Shown here: in pieces, positions 7,371 to 14,723 of the stretch | How positions within the stretch are numbered: position 1 is the first letter of the stretch | Layout: every line of letters starts with the position of its first letter | Source of the DNA: an uncultured Bacilli bacterium | GTDB lineage: Bacteria > Bacillota_I > Bacilli_A > RFN20 > CAG-631 | Direction: 5' to 3' | Length of the DNA stretch: 18,085 bases | Assembly (NCBI GenBank): GCA_934201705.1 | Contig: CAKPXF010000033.1 | Location: 1-18,085 of the forward strand | The notes under the pieces: model-generated | Databases searched by the model: none | What the model saw: only the letters and a program-made list of their open reading frames with translations | What the model was told of the DNA's origin: nothing | Made by a program: the position numbers and the translations under genes

Positions 7371-8349
7371 AACTACTTTCTCCCTTACTAACCTCTTTTA
7401 ATAACTGCTTTTCCTTTAAAAATAAAGGTGCAGTAAATATCTTGTCATTTAAATACGCCAAATCATTTTTTAAATTATGAAAGCAAATTGATTTAGCATG
7501 TAAGAAATAATTATCCATATGATATTTTTTAGCTAAAATATCTGAATTTTTATTACCATATTTTAAATCACCAACTAAAGGATGATTAATATATTTCATA
7601 TGGACTCTTATTTGATGCGTTCGTCCAGTTAATATTTTTATTTTAAGTAAGCTACAATCGCTATAAGTTGCAATTGGCTCATATATGCTTATAGCCTCTT
7701 GACCATTAATTTCATCAACATTAACAATTTTTGTTTTTTCATTTTTTATTAGCTTAGCTTTTATAGTATCACCCTTTAAAACTCTACCGCTTACTAAAGC
7801 AATATATACCTTTTCCATATTATTATGATCCTTAAAAGCATAAAATAATTCACTTAAAGCCGTAGATGTTTTACCGAAAATAACTAAGCCACTAGTATTT
7901 CTATCAATTCTATGAGCTAATGAAGGAATAAAAACATTTTCTTTTTTTGGATCATATGATTTATTATTAATTAAATAATTTAAAACCTGCTTTGTTAAGG
8001 TATCTTCATTTTTTAATTTGTCATCCCCATCATGAACTAATAAATTAGCTTTTTTATTAACAATTAAGATGTTATCATCCTCATAAATTACTTCAAAATC
8101 TTGAGACTGAGAAACAATTATTGGACTTTTATTTAAAAATTCCATTTCTTGCTCCTTATTTATATATATGCTTATAACATCATTTTCATTTAATATATAG
8201 TCAAAGGGCTTAGGCTTTTTATTAACCTTAATATCTTTTTTTCTAAACAGCTTATAAATAAAGGATTCTGGAGCTTTATATAAATATTTTTTAACAAATT
8301 TATCAAGCCTTTTGTTTTGATCATTACTTGTTATTTTAACTTCAACCAT
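7363..8349 (-). CDS. RluA/RluD-family 23S rRNA pseudouridine synthase
   Basis: This enzyme isomerises specific uridines, most likely in 23S rRNA, to pseudouridine. Residues 13-48 are an S4 RNA-binding domain (KRLDKFVKKYLYKAP...YKLFRKKDIKVNKK). The catalytic segment HRIDRNTSGLVIFGK (146-160) carries the nucleophilic aspartate D149, and TGRTHQIRVHMKYINHPLVGD (241-261) is the second family signature. The length of 328 residues is normal for RluC/RluD enzymes. A strong AAGGAGG precedes the ATG by eight to nine bases, just after the stop of the upstream U32 gene. It ends in TGA, read as a stop, eight bases into pgcA. Which uridines are modified cannot be told from the sequence (RluC-like or RluD-like). 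Confidence 0.9.
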   Translation of the reverse strand: MVEVKITSNDQNKRLDKFVKKYLYKAPESFIYKLFRKKDIKVNKKPKPFDYILNENDVISIYINKEQEMEFLNKSPIIVSQSQDFEVIYEDDNILIVNKKANLLVHDGDDKLKNEDTLTKQVLNYLINNKSYDPKKENVFIPSLAHRIDRNTSGLVIFGKTSTALSELFYAFKDHNNMEKVYIALVSGRVLKGDTIKAKLIKNEKTKIVNVDEINGQEAISIYEPIATYSDCSLLKIKILTGRTHQIRVHMKYINHPLVGDLKYGNKNSDILAKKYHMDNYFLHAKSICFHNLKNDLAYLNDKIFTAPLFLKEKQLLKEVSKGESSYE

Positions 8350-8366
8350 TAAAACCCCCTCCTTTT

Positions 8367-9563
8367 TTATTTTTTTCTAATTAATGTATCAATAGGTAAA
8401 TTATATTTTATTTTTACTCTTAATATTTGCTTTGGATGTCTAGCAATTACAACCTTATTATTATCTTCATCTAGCATATTTTTGATATGAAATGATATAG
8501 TTTTACCCTTATTTGTAAATGCTTCGACATAATCATTTTCTTCAAAATAGTTCCTAACCTCCATTAAGTAATAGCCATCCTTATCCTTAGGTGATAAAAT
8601 TAATCCAATAAATGATTGTGTCGGATTTTCAACACCCGTATTTAATAATAAGCCTTGATGTACCATCCTTTCATTTAAAAACCCTGTAGAGGTTATTCTA
8701 TTTTCAGCTTTTTTGATTTCATTTTTATAATAATTTAGTCTTGCCTTACTAATAGCTTTATTTTTATAATACTCATCTATTAAACGACGATAAGCACTAA
8801 CAATTGTGGCTACATAGTGAATAGATTTCATTCTACCTTCTATTTTAAAGCTATCAACATTTGCTTTTAAAAGAAAAGGAATATAATCAATACTCATTAA
8901 ATCACTTGAAGCTATTATAAAATTACTTCCTTTTATTAGCTTATCATTTTCATATAAATAATATATCCATCTACAAGAATGTGCACAGCCTCCCTTATTA
9001 GCATCACGAGAGGACATAGCATTTGATAAAGTACAACGACCTGAAAAAGATGAACACATTCCCCCGTGAATAAATACCTCAAGCGGTAAACTAGATTTTT
9101 CTTTAATATGTTCTATTTCATTAATATTTAATTCACGAGCTAAAACAACTCTATCAGCCTTAACTGTTTCTTTAAAAAATGAAACAGCCTTATAATTAGC
9201 TATTGATTGTTGAGTACTTACGTGCACTTCAAAGCTACAATTTAATTCTTTTGCCCTTTTCATTATATAAATACTTGAAACAATAATAGCATGTACATGG
9301 GCTTCATTTAAAGCTAATAAATATGAATCCAAATTTTTAAAATCATCATCCTCTGGAACGATATTAACTGTAATATGAACACGAGCATTATGCAAGGTAG
9401 CAAATTTAACAGCTTCCTTTATATCATCTAAGGAAAAATTATTAGCCTTAGCTCTTAAGGAAAATTGCTTTCCACCGCAAAAAACGGCATCTGCTCCAAA
9501 TAAAATTGCTATTTTTAATTTAGTTAAGTCTCCTGCTGGAGATAATAATTCAACATGCTTCAT
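8367..9563 (-). CDS. U32-family tRNA hydroxylation protein, TrhP2 (YrrO)-like
   Basis: The 398-residue protein is a peptidase-U32 family member of the TrhP group, which in B. subtilis (YrrO/TrhP2) and E. coli is required with prephenate for 5-hydroxyuridine at tRNA position 34. It starts with ELLSPAGDLTKLKIAILFGADAVFCGG and contains the diagnostic FIHGGMCSSFSGRC...RDANKGGCAHSCRW, giving four cysteines (C170, C177, C193, C197) suited to an iron-sulphur cluster. It continues with SSDLMSIDYIPFLL and FKIEGRMKSIHYVATIVSAYR. The C-terminal part is the beta-barrel U32_C-like region. A second U32 protein lies one base upstream, reproducing the yrrN-yrrO order. The older annotation 'collagenase-like protease' is probably wrong for this group. 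Confidence 0.85.
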   Translation of the reverse strand: MKHVELLSPAGDLTKLKIAILFGADAVFCGGKQFSLRAKANNFSLDDIKEAVKFATLHNARVHITVNIVPEDDDFKNLDSYLLALNEAHVHAIIVSSIYIMKRAKELNCSFEVHVSTQQSIANYKAVSFFKETVKADRVVLARELNINEIEHIKEKSSLPLEVFIHGGMCSSFSGRCTLSNAMSSRDANKGGCAHSCRWIYYLYENDKLIKGSNFIIASSDLMSIDYIPFLLKANVDSFKIEGRMKSIHYVATIVSAYRRLIDEYYKNKAISKARLNYYKNEIKKAENRITSTGFLNERMVHQGLLLNTGVENPTQSFIGLILSPKDKDGYYLMEVRNYFEENDYVEAFTNKGKTISFHIKNMLDEDNNKVVIARHPKQILRVKIKYNLPIDTLIRKK

Positions 9564-9564
9564 A

Positions 9565-10431
9565 CTACATTAATCCTATTCTTTTGTTTAAAAAAGCAGT
9601 AGTAAATTCAATAGATGGATCTAATTCCTTTAGTTTACTTTCATCTACTTCTTCATTTATTGCTTTTTTAAATAAATCAATTACCTTATATAAATAATCA
9701 ACATTAAAAAACAAACCATCAATAATAAATATTCCTATATTTTCACTTAGCTTTTTCATAAATGATAAATAAGATAAAACCTCACTATTAAAAATACTTG
9801 AAGTACCATTTTGCTCAATTACCCGATTAAAGCTATCTCTTGTAGCTTCCTTTAAAAACAAATTATTGCTTTTTACAATCCTTTTATCTAATTTATTAAT
9901 ATTAGCATAATTAGTTAATATTTTTCTTTGGCTTTCATATAAAGGAAAATAGCCAAAGCATAAAATACCATAAGTATCCTTTTTACTTATAGGTAAATTT
10001 TTAATATCGTTTATATTCATATCCTTACTGCAAATAATATTTTTAATACCATATTCTTGATAGGTTAAAATATCATATGTGTTCCTTAAAAATGTTTCAT
10101 GATAAAAATAGCATTTATCGGTCGCTTTTAATTCTTGTGCCATCATAAAGACTGCAAAATCAGTAAAGTAAAAGCCATCAACATTTATTTTTAAAAGCTT
10201 TTCCATAAATTCCTTTAAGGAAGTTAAGTCCTCATCCTTAAAAATTTTATTAATTAAAACATAAAGCTTTTTATTATTTTTTATACAATAATCTTTAACA
10301 AGTTTGATTTTACTTAAGGAAAATGATTCATCATAGCGGTAAGAAAAATTCTTATTTGCTAGTAAATAAGACGAAGCATTATTTAGTTTTTCTATATCCT
10401 CAAATTTATTAACCTTTACAACTATTTCCAT
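9565..10431 (-). CDS. Short U32-family protein, TrhP1 (YrrN)-like
   Basis: This 288-residue protein is the shorter, divergent partner of the adjacent U32 protein. The beta-alpha repeat pattern agrees with the YrrN/TrhP1 lineage: VNKFEDIEKL, VDGFYFTDFAVFMMAQEL, FYHETFLRNTYDILTYQEYGIKNIICSKDMNINDI, GYFPLYESQRKILTNY and IFIIDGLFFNVDYLYKVIDLFKKA. So does its position directly before the YrrO-like gene. It lacks the four-cysteine motif of the larger protein. In B. subtilis TrhP1 and TrhP2 both contribute to 5-hydroxyuridine formation; a heteromeric complex is my inference. No Shine-Dalgarno is visible before the ATG, and the degV terminator ends only about 12 bases upstream. It heads the operon that runs to 4750. 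Confidence 0.75.
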   Translation of the reverse strand: MEIVVKVNKFEDIEKLNNASSYLLANKNFSYRYDESFSLSKIKLVKDYCIKNNKKLYVLINKIFKDEDLTSLKEFMEKLLKINVDGFYFTDFAVFMMAQELKATDKCYFYHETFLRNTYDILTYQEYGIKNIICSKDMNINDIKNLPISKKDTYGILCFGYFPLYESQRKILTNYANINKLDKRIVKSNNLFLKEATRDSFNRVIEQNGTSSIFNSEVLSYLSFMKKLSENIGIFIIDGLFFNVDYLYKVIDLFKKAINEEVDESKLKELDPSIEFTTAFLNKRIGLM

Positions 10432-10440
10432 AAAATCATT

Positions 10441-10466
10441 TTAAAAAGGGTAGACAAAATGTCTAC
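10441..10466 (-). terminator. Terminator overlapping the degV stop codon
   Basis: On the minus strand GTAGAC (10466-10461), loop ATTTT, GTCTAC (10455-10450), then CC and five T residues. The TAG stop of degV lies in the first arm. The next gene starts 12 bases beyond the T-run. Confidence 0.7.
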
Positions 10467-11338
10467 GCTTTATACCTCTTTTTAATTCCAATACCAACAG
10501 TTCCAGGGCCAGTATGAGCTGTAACATTAAGCGATAGTTGGCTTACTTCAATTTTAGCATTTGAAGACAATTCCTTTATTAAATCCTTAGCTCGTTCTAC
10601 CTTTTCCTTACATAAATCATCTGTATAAACAATAACAAAGGCATATGAATCATCAAAGTCTTTAATATTTTCAAGCCATTCCTTAATAGCATTGATACAA
10701 GCCTTTGTTAATGTCCTTGTCATTCCTTTTTTACCAACTACTCCATCCTTAAAGGTAAGAATTGGTAATACTCCAATTAAATTTGCAATTGAAGCAACAG
10801 CTGGTGAAATTCTTCCACCTCTTTTTAAATATTCAAGAGATTCTGGAATAAAGGCACAATCTTCAGTTCCAACTAATTCTGTTTTTACCTTATTTATAAT
10901 TGTGTCTGCATCATAGCCTAAAGATACTAAATGATTAGCATATTTGACTTGATTTAACATCCAACAGCAAATTGATAAACTATCAACCACTTTTACTTTG
11001 CCATTATATTTTTCATTGCAAAAATTGGTGAACAATGAATACATAGAACTTAATTTTGATGAAATAGTAAAATGAATAATTATATCAGCATTAGTTTTAT
11101 TAAATAAATCATCAAAATATTTTTCAATTTCTCCTAAAGTTGGTGTTGATGTTGTAACCTTAGCACCATTTCTCATTAATGATGAAAGCTTATTAGCATC
11201 AATATCGACGCTATCGTGGTATTCAACGCCATCAACAATAGCATTTAAAGGAATTACGTATAAATTTTCTTTTAAAATTTCTTCTTTTGTTAATGCAATA
11301 GTAGTATCACATGAAATAATGATTTTTTTATTTTCCAT
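10463..11338 (-). CDS. DegV-family fatty-acid-binding protein (FakB-like)
   Basis: DegV/EDD-fold proteins bind a fatty acid and, as FakB, present it to the kinase FakA for phosphorylation and entry into phospholipid synthesis. The 291-residue length is typical. Visible signatures are IISCDTTIALTKEEI (7-21), IPLNAIVDGVEYHDSVDI (29-46), TTSTPT (62-67, head-group contact), IHFTISSKLSSMYS (88-101) and ESLEYLKRGGRIS (166-178). DegV proteins are usually present in several copies with different lipid preference, and no FakA is in this window. The gene has a strong GGAAGGAG, but it lies 32 bases before the ATG with an 8-bp hairpin between. It diverges from the ROK kinase gene, sharing a compact promoter region. 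Confidence 0.9.
   Translation of the reverse strand: MENKKIIISCDTTIALTKEEILKENLYVIPLNAIVDGVEYHDSVDIDANKLSSLMRNGAKVTTSTPTLGEIEKYFDDLFNKTNADIIIHFTISSKLSSMYSLFTNFCNEKYNGKVKVVDSLSICCWMLNQVKYANHLVSLGYDADTIINKVKTELVGTEDCAFIPESLEYLKRGGRISPAVASIANLIGVLPILTFKDGVVGKKGMTRTLTKACINAIKEWLENIKDFDDSYAFVIVYTDDLCKEKVERAKDLIKELSSNAKIEVSQLSLNVTAHTGPGTVGIGIKKRYKA
10469..10497 (-). promoter_or_regulatory. Possible promoter of the TrhP operon inside the degV 3' end
   Basis: TTGGTA (10497-10492), 17 bases, then TATAAA (10474-10469) on the minus strand. Transcription would start near 10462, within the first arm of the degV terminator, so transcripts from here would lack part of that arm and should not terminate. Confidence 0.4.
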
Positions 11339-11349
11339 TTTTATAAATC

Positions 11350-11376
11350 TACATTTTGTAAAAATGTAATCTCCTT
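11350..11376 (-). promoter_or_regulatory. Distant Shine-Dalgarno with intervening hairpin before degV
   Basis: AAGGAG (11376-11371) is 32 bases from the ATG. Between them TACATTTT / AAAATGTA (11350-11357 and 11361-11368) form an 8-bp stem with a 3-base loop. Folding leaves an effective spacing of about 13 bases. An in-frame TAA directly before the ATG rules out an earlier start in that frame. Confidence 0.45.
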
Positions 11377-11395
11377 CCTCATTAACTCTTTCTTA

Positions 11396-11425
11396 ATTAT
11401 ACTATTTAATAATTACAAATTGCAA
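11396..11425 (-). promoter_or_regulatory. Promoter of degV
   Basis: TTGCAA (11425-11420), 18 bases, TATAAT (11401-11396) on the minus strand. It overlaps the opposite promoter for the ROK gene. Confidence 0.5.
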
Positions 11426-11440
11426 TGGATTTGATATAAT
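11413..11440 (+). promoter_or_regulatory. Promoter of the ROK kinase gene
   Basis: TTACAA (11413-11418), 16 bases, TATAAT (11435-11440), with TG one base before the -10 box (extended -10). AGGGGAGGA follows, six to seven bases before the ATG. Confidence 0.55.
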
Positions 11441-11465
11441 ATATTTTAATAGGGGAGGAATTATA

Positions 11466-12377
11466 ATGAACGAATCAAATTATATTTTGGGCGTTGATAT
11501 TGGAGGTACTAGCGTCAAAATTGGTGTCGTTAAAAATGGTGAAGTATTTGAATCAACATCTATTAGAAATTTATTTAAAGGTAACCCCTCATTGCTAACT
11601 AGTGGTATAAAAGATATTTGTGATACCTATATTCTAAAATACAATATTAATAAAATAGGTGTTGGTTGTCCTGGAGATATTTTTAACGGAATAGTAGTTT
11701 TTGCTTCAAATCTTGGTTGGAAGAATTATGATATTTTAACAGATTTTAAAAAAACATTTCCTAATTGTGATATTTTAATTGATAACGATGGTAATACATC
11801 ATGCCAAGCTGAGATAAGATTTGGTAAGCTTAACAATGTAAGTGATGGTTTATTCATAACAATTGGTAAGGGCATAGGCGGAGCTATAATTATTGAAAAT
11901 AAAATATTCCATGGTATGCATAACCAAGGTGGTAGATTTGGCCATATGGTAATTCATACAAATGGAAGAAAATGTAATTGCGGAAGAAGTGGTTGCTATG
12001 AAACGTATGCTTCAGTTGCTGGCTTATTAAACACAGTTAAGGAAGTAAATAGTAGATGGCCAAGAATTAATGAAAGAGTTAATGCTTATAAACTATCAGG
12101 CTTCCAAATTGTAAAGCTAATTCAACAAAAAAATCAAATTGCTATTGAAGCCTTAAAAAAATGGCATAATGATGTTGCTGAAGGCTTATTAAATCTATGC
12201 CATATTTTTGATCCTTCAACAATTGTTATTGCTGGGGGTATTACAGAAAGTGGATTACTTGACCTAAATTTTATAAAAACATACTTAAAAGAATATGGCT
12301 ATGAGGATTGTGATGTGTTTTTAGCTACTTTTAAAGGAAAAACAGGCCTCGTTGGAGCAGCCTGTTTGTTTGATTAA
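11466..12377 (+). CDS. ROK-family sugar kinase (glucokinase-like)
   Basis: This cytosolic kinase phosphorylates a hexose using ATP. Residues 7-21 (ILGVDIGGTSVKIGV) are the phosphate-1 loop. DNDGN at 106-110 contains the catalytic base D108, TIGKGIGGAII (132-142) is the second nucleotide motif, and GGRFGHM...CNCGRSGCYE (155-179) is the ROK signature with the zinc ligands H160, C170, C172 and C177. No N-terminal helix-turn-helix is present, so it is a kinase rather than a ROK repressor. The 303-residue length is normal. DNDGN in place of the usual NDAN is a mild variation. Specificity (glucose, fructose or N-acetylmannosamine) cannot be decided, and no sugar transport genes are adjacent. It has its own promoter and converges with the esterase gene across 6 bases. 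Confidence 0.88.
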   Translation: MNESNYILGVDIGGTSVKIGVVKNGEVFESTSIRNLFKGNPSLLTSGIKDICDTYILKYNINKIGVGCPGDIFNGIVVFASNLGWKNYDILTDFKKTFPNCDILIDNDGNTSCQAEIRFGKLNNVSDGLFITIGKGIGGAIIIENKIFHGMHNQGGRFGHMVIHTNGRKCNCGRSGCYETYASVAGLLNTVKEVNSRWPRINERVNAYKLSGFQIVKLIQQKNQIAIEALKKWHNDVAEGLLNLCHIFDPSTIVIAGGITESGLLDLNFIKTYLKEYGYEDCDVFLATFKGKTGLVGAACLFD

Positions 12378-12385
12378 TTATTTTT
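12333..12385. terminator. Bidirectional terminator within the ROK 3' coding end
   Basis: AAACAGGC (12340-12347) pairs with GCCTGTTT (12360-12367). It is followed by T-rich DNA on both strands (TGTTTGATTAATTATTTTT on plus; TTCCTTT on minus), serving the two convergent genes. The stem is inside the last codons of the kinase. Confidence 0.5.
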
Positions 12386-13217
12386 AAATATATTCTTTAA
12401 CAAAGTGAATAGCATTAGCAATCCATTGCGTGTTATACTTTATTTTTTCCATGCTTTCTTTACTCATCATTTGTTCAGTATACACACTATAATCTGCAAG
12501 TGATTGCCCATGATCTAGCATTGGATAAATATGCATTTCATAGAAAATTTTATTTTCACTTAATGCTTCTGCTAATGCTAGTGAATTTTTAACATCAACG
12601 ACAGTATCAAACGTTGTGTGCCAAATAAAAGTTTTAGGGAAATCCTTACTAACATGTTTATCAATTGAAAGCTTTTCAAGTAGTATAGGATCGTTTTTAG
12701 TTGAATTTACAATAGTTCCTTTATGTCCAAATGTTGTGGAAATGACAGGGTAGCCAAGTATACAACCATTAACTTTTATGTCATCATTACTTACCTTTAA
12801 AAAATCAGCATATTCCTTAGCATTCCAATAAGCAGAAATGGTAGCAGCTAAATGTCCACCAGCTGAAAAACCAATTACACTAATTTTATCTGGGTCAACA
12901 TGAAATTTTTTAGCATTTTTTCTAACATATGCAATAGCTGCAAAAGCTTCAACAAATGGATTTGGATAATTAAGATTTGGTGCGATTGAATACTTTAATA
13001 AAAATGCTGCTATATCATTACCTGCAAAGCGTAAAGCAACTGGTTCTCCTTCACGATCGCTTACAAATTCATAGCCACCACCTGGAATAACAATAATGCA
13101 TTTTCTAACCTTATTAGTTGAAAATTCAGCAAAATTACTTGGACAATATGATGTTAAATAAGCATCATTTTCAAGCATTGGATAAAACTCTTTTAAATTA
13201 ATTTTTTCATTAATCAT
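12384..13217 (-). CDS. Alpha/beta hydrolase, acetyl-esterase-like
   Basis: The 277-residue protein is an alpha/beta-hydrolase of the esterase/BD-FAE-like group often annotated as carbohydrate acetyl esterase or 'xylanase' in Bacillota. IVIPGGGYEFVSDREGEPVA (42-61) supplies the oxyanion GGG, GFSAGGHLA (116-124) the nucleophile S118, HTTFDTVV (200-207) the acid D204 and MLDHGQSLA (233-241) the histidine H236. No signal peptide is visible, so it is probably cytosolic and acts on small imported esters such as acetylated oligosaccharides; that role is inferred. It starts four bases after the nitroreductase stop with no evident Shine-Dalgarno, implying coupling. Its substrate cannot be named. Confidence 0.82.
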   Translation of the reverse strand: MINEKINLKEFYPMLENDAYLTSYCPSNFAEFSTNKVRKCIIVIPGGGYEFVSDREGEPVALRFAGNDIAAFLLKYSIAPNLNYPNPFVEAFAAIAYVRKNAKKFHVDPDKISVIGFSAGGHLAATISAYWNAKEYADFLKVSNDDIKVNGCILGYPVISTTFGHKGTIVNSTKNDPILLEKLSIDKHVSKDFPKTFIWHTTFDTVVDVKNSLALAEALSENKIFYEMHIYPMLDHGQSLADYSVYTEQMMSKESMEKIKYNTQWIANAIHFVKEYI

Positions 13218-13221
13218 AAAC

Positions 13222-13740
13222 TTAAACGATTTTAATAAAATCTTTTTTCCTTTCTTTAATCTTTAATTCATCTTTATTTGCACAGTATCCTAATATACAT
13301 GTGCCAACAATTCTAGCTTCATTATCAATACCTAATGATTTTTTTATTTTTGAGCCATCATTTGTTAATAATAATTCATCAACCTGATTTATCCAGCATG
13401 AATTAATATTCAATGAGCTAGCAGCAATAAACATGTTTTCTAAAATGCATGTACAATCCTGTACAGCAAATTTTTCATTACGATTTGCATAAACTAATAT
13501 CATACAACTTGCACCATAAAAGCAATCTCTTTTTAATTCTTTTATTGCTAAATCTCTTAATTTTTTAACTTTTTTGCTATCCTTAAGAATTAAAATATTA
13601 GCTATTTGTTTATTACACGCAGATGGAGCCATCATTCCAGCCTCAGCAATAAGCTTTAACTTACTTAGTGGAACTTTTTTATCTGTATAATTTCGACAAC
13701 TAACCCTATTTTTTATTATTTTAATTGTTTTATTTTCCAT
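13222..13740 (-). CDS. Nitroreductase-family flavoprotein
   Basis: This FMN-dependent NAD(P)H oxidoreductase is of the nitroreductase fold. The N-terminal NRVSCRNYTDKKVPLSKL (11-28) is the usual FMN-phosphate motif, followed by EAGMMAPSACNKQ. The middle QDCTCILENMFIAASSLNINSCWINQ forms the dimer and flavin interface, and RIVGTCILGYC is the last strand. At 172 residues it is a compact single-domain member. Two starts are possible: GTG at 13746 (four bases after AGGAGG) or ATG at 13740 (ten bases after). I chose the ATG because it matches the family start and is the stronger codon. The substrate is unknown. The esterase gene follows at once, so the two are co-transcribed. Confidence 0.85.
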   Translation of the reverse strand: MENKTIKIIKNRVSCRNYTDKKVPLSKLKLIAEAGMMAPSACNKQIANILILKDSKKVKKLRDLAIKELKRDCFYGASCMILVYANRNEKFAVQDCTCILENMFIAASSLNINSCWINQVDELLLTNDGSKIKKSLGIDNEARIVGTCILGYCANKDELKIKERKKDFIKIV

Positions 13741-13784
13741 TTCCACACAACCTCCTTTTTATTGTTATTATATAACATTTATAT

Positions 13785-13812
13785 TTGTTATTGCTAGACT
13801 TTGTGCTATAAT
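13785..13812 (+). promoter_or_regulatory. Promoter of upp
   Basis: TTGTTA (13785-13790), 16 bases, TATAAT (13807-13812), with TGC directly before the -10 box (extended -10). An AAGGAGAG follows ahead of the upp ATG. On the other strand only a TATAAT (13772-13767) is clear for the nitroreductase gene. Confidence 0.55.
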
Positions 13813-13843
13813 TAGTTGAAAAAAATAAGGAGAGTGAAAAAAT

Positions 13844-14470
13844 ATGTATACAGTTGTAAAGCATCCACTAATTGATGTTAAATTATCTATTATGAGAGAT
13901 GAGAATACTAAATCAAAAGAATTTAGAGAAAGTTTAAATGAAATTGCTTCATTTATGTGCTTTGAGGTTTTTAAAGATTTAGAAACTTATGATTCTGATG
14001 AAACTTACAATACTCCAACAGGTATTACTATGCACCGTAAAAAATTAAAAGATAAAATTATTATTGCTCCAATTTTAAGAGCAGGTATTGGCCTATGCGA
14101 TGGTATTAAAAATATGGTTCCAACAGCTAGAATTGGCCATATTGGAATGTATAGAAACGAAGAAACATTAAAACCTGTTGAATATTATTTTAAATTACCA
14201 GTTGTTACAAATCCACTTGTTGTAATAGTTGACCCAATGCTTGCAACTGGAGGTAGTGCTATTGCTGCTATTGACGCTTGTAAAAAAAGAGGATACAACA
14301 ACATTCGTCTTATGTGTTTAGTTGGTGTTCCTGAAGGAATTAAAGCTGTAGAAGAAGCTCATCCTGATGTACATGTTTATCTTGCTGCAGTTGATGAAAA
14401 ATTAAATGACAAGGGTTATATTATTCCAGGCCTTGGTGACGCTGGAGATAGAATCTTTGGAACTAAATAA
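13844..14470 (+). CDS. upp: Uracil phosphoribosyltransferase
   Basis: Upp makes UMP from uracil and PRPP in pyrimidine salvage. The 208-residue product is full length. It shows HPLIDVKLSIMRD at the start, IIAPILRAGIGLCDG (73-87), the PRPP loop VIVDPMLATGGSA (127-139) and the uracil-binding C-terminus YIIPGLGDAGDRIFGT (192-207). It has its own extended -10 promoter and AAGGAGAG. No PyrR-type attenuator or anti-terminator is seen in the short leader. Its TAA overlaps the ATG of the DUF1653 gene (TAATG), so the two are coupled. Purine salvage (deoD) is elsewhere in the window and not linked to it. Confidence 0.96.
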   Translation: MYTVVKHPLIDVKLSIMRDENTKSKEFRESLNEIASFMCFEVFKDLETYDSDETYNTPTGITMHRKKLKDKIIIAPILRAGIGLCDGIKNMVPTARIGHIGMYRNEETLKPVEYYFKLPVVTNPLVVIVDPMLATGGSAIAAIDACKKRGYNNIRLMCLVGVPEGIKAVEEAHPDVHVYLAAVDEKLNDKGYIIPGLGDAGDRIFGTK

Positions 14471-14709
14471 TGAGAGAAATTAAAGTTAATAGAATATATA
14501 AACATTTTAAAGGGAATTATTATTTAGTTTTGGCTCTTGCTAAAAATAGCGAGGATTTAAAAGACTATGTTGTTTATAAATCACTTAATAATGATAAGGT
14601 TTGGATTAGAGAGTTTTCAATGTTTGCTAGTAAAGTAGATAAAGTAAAATATCCAAATTCTAAGCAAAAATATCGTTTTGAATTGTGCAAAAAGAATGTT
14701 CAAATTTAA
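14470..14709 (+). CDS. DUF1653-family small protein
   Basis: The 79-residue protein has the DUF1653 pattern: a basic N-terminus, IYKHFKGNYYLVLALAKNSED (9-29), VVYKSLNNDKVWIREFSMFASKV (34-56) and a terminal KYRFEL. In the family this corresponds to 'Y-x-H-F-K-G-x-x-Y-x-V...A-x-H-S-E...W-x-R-P-x-x-M-F'. It is likely a small beta-barrel, possibly nucleic-acid or nucleotide binding, but no function is proven. The start ATG overlaps the upp stop, so it depends on upp translation. The stop codon lies in the loop of the shared terminator. Confidence 0.8.
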   Translation: MREIKVNRIYKHFKGNYYLVLALAKNSEDLKDYVVYKSLNNDKVWIREFSMFASKVDKVKYPNSKQKYRFELCKKNVQI

Positions 14710-14723
14710 ATGAACATTCTTTT
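14690..14723. terminator. Shared bidirectional terminator of upp-DUF1653 and rnhC
   Basis: A perfect 13-bp stem (AAAAGAATGTTCA at 14690-14702, complement at 14711-14723) has an 8-base loop, with T-runs on both strands. It overlaps the ends of both convergent genes. Confidence 0.85.

Noticed and set aside
10692..10916. 74-codon open frame on the plus strand
   Set aside because: It is antisense to conserved DegV codons (YLKRGGRIS region) and has no ribosome site.
13844..14470. PyrR-type attenuator in the upp leader
   Set aside because: The leader from the promoter to the ATG is only about 25 bases and shows no hairpin set.
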